A stretch of DNA of 8,405 bases from positions 1 through 8,405 of the forward strand of contig JAZUIX010000096.1 in assembly GCA_045642445.1 (NCBI GenBank). The letters run 5' to 3'. Made by a program: the position numbers and the translations under genes. This DNA comes from Colimorpha sp045642445. Lineage in GTDB: Bacteria; Bacteroidota; Bacteroidia; Bacteroidales; P3. The notes beneath the pieces are model-generated. The model had not been told where the DNA came from, made no database searches, and saw only the letters and a program-made list of their open reading frames with translations. Of the stretch, positions 1-5,143 are shown in pieces; positions within the stretch are counted from its first letter, which is position 1, and each line of letters begins with the position of its first letter.

Positions 1-76
1 TTCTGTGATTTTGGCCGTTTTTGGTCATCTTGCTGTTTGTCACTCGGTCATGTAGCCCGCTACACTCCCTCGTTCC
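1..76. other. Left flank outside the inverted repeat, no gene
   Basis: I see no convincing gene in this stretch. On the minus strand it continues directly from the 65-bp repeat, but the frame that is open through the repeat stops within about six codons. It contains a perfect 6-bp-arm palindrome at 51-64 (TGTAGC, 2-nt centre, GCTACA). It does not match the sequence beyond the other repeat copy (8330-8405), so the two copies sit in different outer contexts. It may be part of a mobile or repeated element extending off the window. Confidence 0.4.
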
Positions 77-141
77 GCTCAGCAATCTGTTCCAAAACCA
101 ACTCAAAATCCCAAGAAATCAATTTATAGAACCCACCTTAA
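77..141 (-). repeat. 65-bp inverted repeat, left copy
   Basis: Read on the minus strand, this segment is identical at all 65 positions to 8265-8329 on the plus strand. It begins with TTAAGGTGGGTTCTATAAAT and ends with ATTGCTGAGC. Similarity ends abruptly on both sides: position 142 does not match 8264, and position 76 does not match 8330. The TTAA at the inner edge of both copies could be an insertion target, with the element proper starting at GGTGGG. That reading is inference. No transposase is visible in the window. Confidence 0.9.
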
Positions 142-204
142 TTTTTTCAAATATTACCAACTGACTTTTTAGGAAAACCGAGGAATAGACGTTGAACAAA
201 AACG

Positions 205-230
205 AAAAAAGAGAACCGTTTTGGTTCTCT
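205..230 (-). terminator. Rho-independent terminator of tRNA-Arg
   Basis: On the minus strand the sequence is an 8-bp perfect stem, AGAGAACC, a 5-nt loop AAAAC, then GGTTCTCT (stem at 210-230), followed at once by a run of T (205-209). It starts about 10 nt after the 3' end of tRNA-Arg. This is the usual place and form of an intrinsic terminator for a single tRNA transcript. Confidence 0.8.
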
Positions 231-240
231 CTTTTCTTCG

Positions 241-314
241 TGACTCCTGCAGGATTCAAACCTGCAACCTTCTGATCCGTAGTCAGATGCTCTATTCAGT
301 TGAGCTAAGGAGCC
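241..314 (-). tRNA. tRNA-Arg (anticodon ACG)
   Basis: This 74-nt gene folds as a complete cloverleaf on the minus strand. The acceptor stem GGCTCCT pairs with AGGAGTC (one G-U pair) and the discriminator base is A. The D-arm has GCTC/GAGC. The anticodon stem TCTGA/TCAGA encloses the loop CTACGGA, giving anticodon ACG at plus-strand 278-280. The T-arm GCAGG/CCTGC has the loop TTTGAAT. No CCA is encoded at the 3' end. ACG tRNA-Arg is normally deaminated to ICG by TadA and then reads CGU, CGC and CGA. Its anticodon is not GUN, so it is not a substrate of the Tgt encoded further right. It has its own promoter and terminator. Confidence 0.95.
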
Positions 315-458
315 ATCTGCTCTTTTCAAGGTCTCTTTCCCTCAAAAGCGATTGCAAAGATACGAAGTTTTTTGCAATGCACCAAATTTTTTTTGCTATT
401 TTATTTCAAAAATTCCGTATCCGTCTGTTTGTTTGATATTTGCAAAACGCATTTTTTA
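315..458. other. Intergenic region between GNAT gene and tRNA-Arg
   Basis: This AT-rich region holds the tRNA promoter (355-386) and the leader up to the tRNA. I found no strong stem plus T-run terminator for the GNAT transcript, which arrives from the right on the same strand. Read-through into the tRNA, or termination by another route, cannot be excluded. No gene is visible. Confidence 0.5.
355..386 (-). promoter_or_regulatory. Bacteroidota-type promoter of tRNA-Arg
   Basis: The minus strand reads TTTG (383-386), a 20-nt spacer, then TATCTTTG (355-362). This matches the Bacteroidota housekeeping promoter with a -33 TTTG and a -7 TAnnTTTG box. Transcription would start near 348-352, about 35 nt before the mature tRNA 5' end at 314. 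The 12-mer CGTATCTTTGCA around the -7 box also occurs upstream of tgt. Confidence 0.75.
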
Positions 459-1007
459 TCATCTGCACATGTTCGAAGGACGACATTTATAGACTTCATC
501 GTACAAAATATCGCGAATTTCATCAAATTCATCGTCATCAAGTTCGTATTTTGACATAATTATCATTGGCACAGTAACTTGATCACCATGATAGGATGGT
601 TGGAGGTAATCTTGAGGGTTTTGGAAGAGCCCCATGCTGGCATAAAACTCGACGCGATGTTCGGAAGTTTCGTCGTGGGGGTACTCCACTTCGAGAACCA
701 CCTGCGAGGTCTGCTGCGAGAGGAAGTTGAGGAACACCGCCTTGCCCAAGCCCTGATTGCGAAGGTCTTCGTCGATGGCGAAGTGTTCGATATATACCAA
801 ATCATCGAAAGTCCAATAAGAGAGGATTCCGATGGGTTCGTCGCCGTCTTCGTTTTCATTTGTGGCGACCATGAAATGAAATTTTTCTGTGTTACGATTC
901 TTCAACGCCCCGAAGGGTGGTCGCTCTTCGTCGGGAAAGGCCGACTCGAATAGATCTTTGGCGAAATGCGAATGGTCGGATTGCGAAAGGTCTGTAAGGG
1001 TAATCAT
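459..1007 (-). CDS. GNAT family N-acetyltransferase
   Basis: This 182-residue protein is a probable acetyl-CoA-dependent N-acyltransferase of the GNAT fold; the acceptor substrate is unknown. The acetyl-CoA pyrophosphate-binding motif A is RNQGLG at residues 83-88, after the beta-strand VYIEHFAI (71-78) and within the stretch that runs on to GKAVF. A second conserved strand is VVLEVEYP (103-110), followed by the typical FYASMG (121-126). The N-terminal SAFPDEERPPF (22-32) fits a group of short GNATs common in Bacteroidota, as does the tail QPSYHGDQVTVPMIIMS (136-152). After that the protein has a 30-residue acidic, then basic and cysteine-containing tail that seems longer than usual in this group. 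It has no signal peptide and should be cytoplasmic. It is the last gene of the minus-strand cluster, 37 bp after the outer-membrane-protein gene, and probably shares its transcript. The ATG start sits in an AT-rich gap with no clear ribosome-binding site. Confidence 0.85.
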   Translation of the reverse strand: MITLTDLSQSDHSHFAKDLFESAFPDEERPPFGALKNRNTEKFHFMVATNENEDGDEPIGILSYWTFDDLVYIEHFAIDEDLRNQGLGKAVFLNFLSQQTSQVVLEVEYPHDETSEHRVEFYASMGLFQNPQDYLQPSYHGDQVTVPMIIMSKYELDDDEFDEIRDILYDEVYKCRPSNMCR

Positions 1008-1044
1008 TTTTATTGGTAATTGATAATATTAATAATATTCATTG

Positions 1045-1953
1045 TTATTTGCCGAAGAAGGAGAAGTTGTTGAGGTTGAAGCGGAGGAAGATGTTGTGCT
1101 GAAAGGCGTAGGCGTTCTCGTCGTTGTAGCCTTTGTATTTGGTTTGGATATAGTAGAGGTTGTAGCCGAAATCAACCGTGGCGCCGTCGAATACATAGCT
1201 GAGGGCCACAGCGGCAAGACCTCCGATGCCTATACCGCCCTGGTTGATGTATTCGTACCCCACGGAACCCATGTCGGGTGTGCGTCCTCCCCAGATGTCG
1301 AGGATGCTATAGGTATGGCCGTTTACACGGATGCCGTTTTCCTGCACTTTGGTGTTGTTGAGGTCGAAGCCGAGGTCGAGTTCGAGGTCGAGGTTGCGCG
1401 AAAGGGGGATGCGTTTGGCTATGGCGAAGTCGATGAGCATACGTTTTTCGATTCCGTAGACATCGCAAGTCACATACTGGTGAGGGCCGAGGATGCCGGT
1501 ACCGTTGTTGCTGGAGAGTTGGAACTGTCCTGCTGCAGCCACCTGACTATAGTCGAAATGGAGAAGCCAGCCCCAGCCGCTCTCGTAGTCGTAACGTATA
1601 CCCACCCCGAGCTGGTAGGTGAGTTTGTAGTACATACGGCCGTATTCGGCAATATCGAAGGCTTCGTAGGAGGGTATGGCGCTGGGCGAGATGAGTTGTG
1701 CCGACACAAGTTCGTTCCAGATCTGGGTACCGTACTGCTGACTTCTGAGGACGCGCATGATAGTGTTGTCGTTACCAGGGCGGCCGCTGTAGAAGTCGGC
1801 CTGTTTGGCATTGGGCACAAGAAGGCCTGCGTCGACGGTGACAGAGAGGCCTGTGATACGTTTTTCGTATTGGGAAGATTTCTTTTTTTGCGCCTGTGCT
1901 GGCACGGCGAGGAGTGCGAGGACAAGTATCAGAAGGGGTAATCGATGTTTCAT
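1045..1953 (-). CDS. Secreted probable outer-membrane beta-barrel protein
   Basis: This 302-residue protein begins with a clear Sec signal peptide: basic MKHR, a leucine-rich core (residues 5-16) and a cleavage site near AQA/Q (about 21/22). The mature part has alternating aromatic and polar residues and glycine-rich turns, as expected for amphipathic beta strands. Examples are residues 107-123 (MYYKLTYQLGVGIRYDY), 187-198, 246-272 and 284-298, ending in FLRFNLNNFSFFGK. No lipoprotein cysteine or OmpA peptidoglycan-binding domain is visible. I therefore call it a probable outer-membrane barrel without an assigned function. Its ATG (1953-1951) overlaps the TGA of the sigma-factor gene (1952-1950) in an ATGA arrangement, so translation of the two is probably coupled. 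It could be a product of the sigma regulon or a sensor that feeds back on it; the sequence does not decide. Confidence 0.75.
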   Translation of the reverse strand: MKHRLPLLILVLALLAVPAQAQKKKSSQYEKRITGLSVTVDAGLLVPNAKQADFYSGRPGNDNTIMRVLRSQQYGTQIWNELVSAQLISPSAIPSYEAFDIAEYGRMYYKLTYQLGVGIRYDYESGWGWLLHFDYSQVAAAGQFQLSSNNGTGILGPHQYVTCDVYGIEKRMLIDFAIAKRIPLSRNLDLELDLGFDLNNTKVQENGIRVNGHTYSILDIWGGRTPDMGSVGYEYINQGGIGIGGLAAVALSYVFDGATVDFGYNLYYIQTKYKGYNDENAYAFQHNIFLRFNLNNFSFFGK

Positions 1954-2558
1954 AGGCCGTGCTTGTGTTGAGAATCGATGATTTCGGCAAGGAGCATGCG
2001 GGCACGTCGAAGATGGACCTTGACTGTGCCGAGGGGAATATTGAGTTTCTGGGCGATTTCCTCGTAGGAAAGTTCCTCAAAGTAGCGCAATTCGACGATG
2101 CGGCGATAACGGGGTTTGAGCTGTTTGACAACTTCGCGGAGAAGTATGCCGCGCTGGGTGCCGATAAGTTCCTCCTCGGGATTGGGAGAATCGGAAGGCA
2201 GCGTGTATTCTATATGGTCATCATCATTACGCACACTCATTGAGTTGAGGGAGATGGTGTCCATGCGTTGTTTGCGGAGAAAATCGATGAAACTGTTGCA
2301 GGCAATAGAGAAAAGCCAGGTGCTGAAAGTGTTCTGCGGAGTGTATGAGTTGAGCTGGCAGAAGGCTTTGCCGAAAGTCTCGAGGGTGAGGTCGTCGGCC
2401 TCGGTGGTGTTGTGGGTCATGCGGAGAAGCATGAGGTAGACAGGTTCACGATAGAAACGCATAAGGTCGGCGTAAGCCCTTTGGTCGCCTTTTTCTCGGG
2501 CGGCAAGGACTAGCTGGTAGTCGCGCATTGCTCTCTCGTTTTTCTGTATCGCTTCCAC
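1950..2558 (-). CDS. ECF-type RNA polymerase sigma factor
   Basis: This is a sigma-70 family factor of the ECF (sigma-24) group, with only regions 2 and 4. Region 2 spans about residues 27-97 (AYADLMRFYREPVYLMLLRM, then DDLTLETFGKAF and FSTWLFSIACNSFIDFLRKQ). Region 4 spans about 140-190, with the LKPRYRRIVELRYFEELSY core and the helix-turn-helix YEEIAQKLNIPLGTVKVHL (165-183). An acidic linker (111-131) joins them. The longest reading starts at a GTG (2558), with an in-frame stop shortly upstream. An ATG at 2528, preceded by the purine-rich GAGAGAG, gives a 192-residue protein and is at least as likely. It should direct RNA polymerase to a stress or envelope regulon. No anti-sigma gene (zinc-finger or single-membrane-helix type) is adjacent. 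It follows the glycosyltransferase gene by 48 bp and overlaps the next gene by 4 bp. Confidence 0.9.
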   Translation of the reverse strand: MEAIQKNERAMRDYQLVLAAREKGDQRAYADLMRFYREPVYLMLLRMTHNTTEADDLTLETFGKAFCQLNSYTPQNTFSTWLFSIACNSFIDFLRKQRMDTISLNSMSVRNDDDHIEYTLPSDSPNPEEELIGTQRGILLREVVKQLKPRYRRIVELRYFEELSYEEIAQKLNIPLGTVKVHLRRARMLLAEIIDSQHKHGL

Positions 2559-2579
2559 TGAGGTTGTTTATTTATTGAG

Positions 2580-2604
2580 TTTTCGAAAATTTCGATATTC
2601 GAAA
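2580..2604. promoter_or_regulatory. Paired TTCGAA-type palindromes upstream of the sigma gene
   Basis: The 48-bp gap between the glycosyltransferase stop and the sigma start contains a perfect palindrome TTTTCGAAAA (2580-2589). Immediately after it lies TTTCGATATTCGAAA (2590-2604; 6-bp arms, 3-nt centre). Their position suits an operator or an mRNA structure controlling the sigma gene. The gap is AT-rich, so chance is possible. Confidence 0.35.
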
Positions 2605-2606
2605 AA

Positions 2607-3767
2607 TTATTTACTATTTAACGGAGAAAATGAAAGAATAGTATTTGATATTAAAAAATAAATTTCCATCAGAGGGGAGAGCCATGCCACAACAGGCTTT
2701 ACTTGAAGGCGTTTTGCGGCTTGCAGCGAAGATACAATCTGCCATGCCAACTTGAGGACAAGCAGCAGAGCGAGTATTTCCCACGGGAAGGTGCCTGCTG
2801 CGAGAAGAAGTGCTGCGGAGAGATAGAAAAACACCACAGCAAGGGGACGTATGAGGCGGAAGATTTTGAGGCCGAAGGAGTAATATTTGTGGGTCGAGGT
2901 GCATATTTTGCGATGTTGGCGCCATTGTCCCAGGGAGGCCTGAGGCTGGGTCATAGTGAACGAGTTGGGTGTAAGCACCTGCGAGGTGTTGTAACGACGG
3001 CTGTTCTGGTTGACGAACATATCATCGGCGCCGTAGGGCTCGTAATAATGGTAGATAAAGCCGTTGTTGGAGAGGAAAAGGCTGCGGCGATAGCTGAGGT
3101 TGCGACCGTTGCCGGAAAATGGGCGGTTGAGGATGGAGGCGCCGAGATACTCCACGCTGTAGGTCATATTGTCGTATTGCTGGAGCCAGTTAAGCAACGT
3201 GGGTTTGTACTGTATACCGCTGAAGCCTAACACTATGTCGACATGTTCATGCACATAGCCAGCCACCATTTCACGGATCCAAGTGTAGTTCTGAAGGTCG
3301 TTGGGGACACAGTCGGGCTCGGTAAAAAGCAGAATATCGTTTTTGGCCGATCTGATGCCTATCGAGAGGGGGTATTTCTTGCCCTGATAGCCGCTCACGT
3401 TCTCTTGGAAGGTGACGACCTTGAGTCGTTTGTAATTCTCGGAAAGCACCTGGAGCACAAACTTTGTGTCGTCAGAGGAGACATAATTGACCACGACCAC
3501 TTCGAAATCGGGATAATCCTGTTCGAGAAGGTACAGGAGGTTGCTGCGCAACCATTCCCCATCGTTTTGAGCCACCAAGACAACCGACACGGGGGGCAGA
3601 TTTTCATTATCGGCTTGCGCCGATGTTGTTTTGACGGCACGGCGGCGAAAACGGCCCACTTTGAAATCAAACAATCCGTAAAAGATGGCGAGCAAAATAA
3701 AGCTCACCGCAAGCACACAGGTTAGAACAAGGGTGTAAGGTTCGGTCAGAATATGAGAAAAGTCCAT
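2607..3767 (-). CDS. Membrane-anchored family 2 glycosyltransferase
   Basis: This 386-residue protein should transfer a sugar from a nucleotide-sugar donor to an envelope acceptor at the inner membrane, with the catalytic domain in the cytoplasm. An N-terminal membrane helix spans about 12-33. The GT-A domain begins at PPVSVVLVAQND (58-69), continues through DFEVVVVNYVSSDDT (87-101) and has TEPDC (149-153) at the place of the metal-binding DxD. Later come GRNLSYRR (221-228), GADDMF (246-251) as the likely catalytic acidic motif, and QWRQHRK (281-287), which resembles the Q-x-x-R-W motif of processive enzymes. Two or three hydrophobic helices close the protein (about 305-326, 328-345, 358-378). 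The product (exopolysaccharide, O-antigen or glycolipid) is unknown. It is first in the minus-strand cluster, 48 bp before the sigma gene. The ATG start gives the membrane helix found in this type. Confidence 0.88.
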   Translation of the reverse strand: MDFSHILTEPYTLVLTCVLAVSFILLAIFYGLFDFKVGRFRRRAVKTTSAQADNENLPPVSVVLVAQNDGEWLRSNLLYLLEQDYPDFEVVVVNYVSSDDTKFVLQVLSENYKRLKVVTFQENVSGYQGKKYPLSIGIRSAKNDILLFTEPDCVPNDLQNYTWIREMVAGYVHEHVDIVLGFSGIQYKPTLLNWLQQYDNMTYSVEYLGASILNRPFSGNGRNLSYRRSLFLSNNGFIYHYYEPYGADDMFVNQNSRRYNTSQVLTPNSFTMTQPQASLGQWRQHRKICTSTHKYYSFGLKIFRLIRPLAVVFFYLSAALLLAAGTFPWEILALLLVLKLAWQIVSSLQAAKRLQVKPVVAWLSPLMEIYFLISNTILSFSPLNSK

Positions 3768-3866
3768 TTCGGTTGTATATTTTTCTTGTTATGAAACAAA
3801 ATGAAAAACAAAGAGTATCTGATGCTCAATTACTTTTTATTTTTTCATTTTTAATTATTCATTTTG

Positions 3867-3874
3867 CAAAAATA
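3867..3874 (-). promoter_or_regulatory. Candidate -7 box for the glycosyltransferase cluster
   Basis: The minus strand reads TATTTTTG followed by CA, matching TAnnTTTG, about 100 nt upstream of the glycosyltransferase ATG. No matching -33 TTTG lies at the right distance. The region 3768-3900 is very AT-rich, so chance matches are likely. A second near match, TACTCTTTG (3809-3817), has one extra base. I regard this only as a candidate. Confidence 0.25.
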
Positions 3875-3897
3875 TATATTATTTTTGAATATTTTCG

Positions 3898-3905
3898 TAT
3901 CTTTG
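3898..3905 (+). promoter_or_regulatory. -7 promoter box upstream of tgt
   Basis: TATCTTTG matches the Bacteroidota -7 consensus exactly and lies in the same 12-mer CGTATCTTTGCA seen at the tRNA-Arg promoter. A clear -33 TTTG is missing at 19-21 nt upstream, where the sequence is only AT-rich. Transcription would begin about 3908-3912, giving a leader of roughly 60 nt before the tgt ATG. The leader contains a palindrome TGATAA-C-TTATCA (3930-3942). Confidence 0.6.
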
Positions 3906-3909
3906 CACG

Positions 3910-3960
3910 ATGAAATATCAACCATCTGTTGATAACTTATCATACAGAACCTTTGACTAG
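3910..3960 (+). CDS. Possible 16-codon leader ORF before tgt
   Basis: An ATG immediately downstream of the predicted transcription start opens a 16-codon reading frame (MKYQPSVDNLSYRTFD) that ends in TAG ten bases before the tgt ATG. If the transcript starts where the -7 box suggests, this ATG would lie at or within a few bases of the RNA 5' end, making it leaderless. The frame spans the TGATAACTTATCA palindrome. There is no sequence similarity I recognise, and a frame this short can arise by chance. Confidence 0.2.
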   Translation: MKYQPSVDNLSYRTFD

Positions 3961-3969
3961 TTGATAATT

Positions 3970-5100
3970 ATGAAGTTTGACATCATACAGAAAGATGCAA
4001 AAAGTAGTGCCCGCGCCGGTGTTATCCACACCGACCACGGCGATATTCCCACCCCTATCTTCATGCCTGTGGGCACACAAGGTAGTGTGAAAGCCGTCCA
4101 CCAGCGTGAGCTGCGCGAGGATGTTGATGCCAAAATCATTCTCGGCAACACCTACCACCTGTACCTCCGTCCCGGCCTCGACATTTTGAAAGCCGCTGGA
4201 GGCCTGCACAAGTTCAACGGCTGGGAGCGCCCTCTGCTCACCGACAGCGGCGGCTTCCAAGTGTTCTCCCTGGCCGACAACCGCAAAATCAAGGAGGAAG
4301 GATGCACCTTCCGTTCACATATCGACGGCAGCAAACACCTCTTCACACCCGAGCGTGTGATGGACATAGAGCGAATCATCGGTGCCGACATCATAATGGC
4401 TTTCGACGAATGTGCCCCCGGCGAAGCCGACTACCATTATGCCAAGAAGTCGATGGAGCTCACCCACCGTTGGCTCGACCGCTGTGTGCAACGTTTTGAC
4501 GAAACCGAGCCGCTTTACGGCTACCACCAGTCGCTTTTCCCCATCGTGCAGGGCTGCAAATATGCCGATTTGCGCCGCAGGTCGGCCGAATATATCGCCA
4601 GCAAGGAGGCCGAAGGCAACGCCATCGGGGGCCTTGCCGTGGGCGAACCCACCGAGACGATGTACGAGATGGTGGAGATTGTGAACGCCATCCTCCCCGA
4701 AGACAAACCCCGCTACCTGATGGGTGTGGGCACTCCCGCCAACCTTTTGGAGAATATCGAGCGTGGCGTGGATATGTTCGACTGTGTGATGCCCACCCGC
4801 AACGGCCGCAACGGCCTCCTCTTCACCGCCCACGGCACCATCAACATCAAAAACAAAAAGTGGGAAGACTGTTTTGAACCCATCGACCCCGAGAGCAACG
4901 CCGAGTGCGACCGCGTCTACACCCTCGCCTACCTCCACCATCTCATCCATGCCGACGAAATCCTCGGCCTTCAGATCTGCTCCATCCACAACCTCACCTT
5001 CTACCTTTGGCTGGTAAAAACGGCTCGCGAACACATCATCAACGGCGATTACACCGAATGGAAATCACGCATTTTGCCCGAATTGAGCAGAAGAGTTTAA
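3970..5100 (+). CDS. tgt: tRNA-guanine(34) transglycosylase (queuine/preQ1 insertion)
   Basis: This 376-residue enzyme exchanges guanine at the wobble position of GUN-anticodon tRNAs (Asp, Asn, His, Tyr) for preQ1 or queuine in queuosine synthesis. Family motifs are complete: TPIFMPVGTQGSVK near the N-terminus, LLTDSGGFQVFSL with base-recognising D92, ADIIMAFDEC with D146, GGLAVGEP, YLMGVGTP, and FDCVMPTRNGRNG with the nucleophile D271. The C-terminal zinc site, Cys-x-Cys-x2-Cys plus His in E. coli, is largely lost. By alignment around DPE...AYLHHL the three cysteines are S309, A311 and D314, while the histidine (H340 in SIHNL) remains. Similar loss occurs, from memory, in other Bacteroidota Tgt proteins, so the enzyme is probably active. 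I chose the ATG at 3970 because MKFDIIQ matches the family start; a TTG at 3961 would add three residues. Length is normal. It reads away from the glycosyltransferase cluster. Confidence 0.95.
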   Translation: MKFDIIQKDAKSSARAGVIHTDHGDIPTPIFMPVGTQGSVKAVHQRELREDVDAKIILGNTYHLYLRPGLDILKAAGGLHKFNGWERPLLTDSGGFQVFSLADNRKIKEEGCTFRSHIDGSKHLFTPERVMDIERIIGADIIMAFDECAPGEADYHYAKKSMELTHRWLDRCVQRFDETEPLYGYHQSLFPIVQGCKYADLRRRSAEYIASKEAEGNAIGGLAVGEPTETMYEMVEIVNAILPEDKPRYLMGVGTPANLLENIERGVDMFDCVMPTRNGRNGLLFTAHGTINIKNKKWEDCFEPIDPESNAECDRVYTLAYLHHLIHADEILGLQICSIHNLTFYLWLVKTAREHIINGDYTEWKSRILPELSRRV

Positions 5101-5143
5101 TAATAAATCTACATATAATATAACGTAAACAATTCTTTGAGTT

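Noticed and set aside
147..329. A 60-codon minus-strand open frame across the tRNA-Arg gene
   Set aside because: Its central residues are the translation of the tRNA cloverleaf, a well-known source of false proteins, and it also runs through the tRNA terminator.
579..953. Plus-strand open frame opposite the GNAT gene
   Set aside because: The minus strand carries the acetyl-CoA-binding motif and the family pattern; the plus frame has none.
1023..1039. Direct repeat ATAATATT in the gap before the GNAT gene
   Set aside because: It is only 8 bp long, in purely AT sequence, and likely a chance or low-complexity repeat.
1042..1941. Long plus-strand open frame opposite the outer-membrane-protein gene
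   Set aside because: The opposite strand encodes a protein with a proper signal peptide and barrel-like composition and a 4-bp overlap with the sigma gene. The plus frame is valine- and glutamate-rich with no domain, as expected for an antisense shadow of skewed codon use.
4315..5034. A 239-codon minus-strand open frame opposite tgt
   Set aside because: It is antisense to the conserved catalytic core of Tgt and has no domain of its own.
5101..5143. Possible -7 box ATTCTTTG just before the T9SS gene
   Set aside because: It lacks the TA of TAnnTTTG and has no -33 element; the gene may instead be co-transcribed with tgt.
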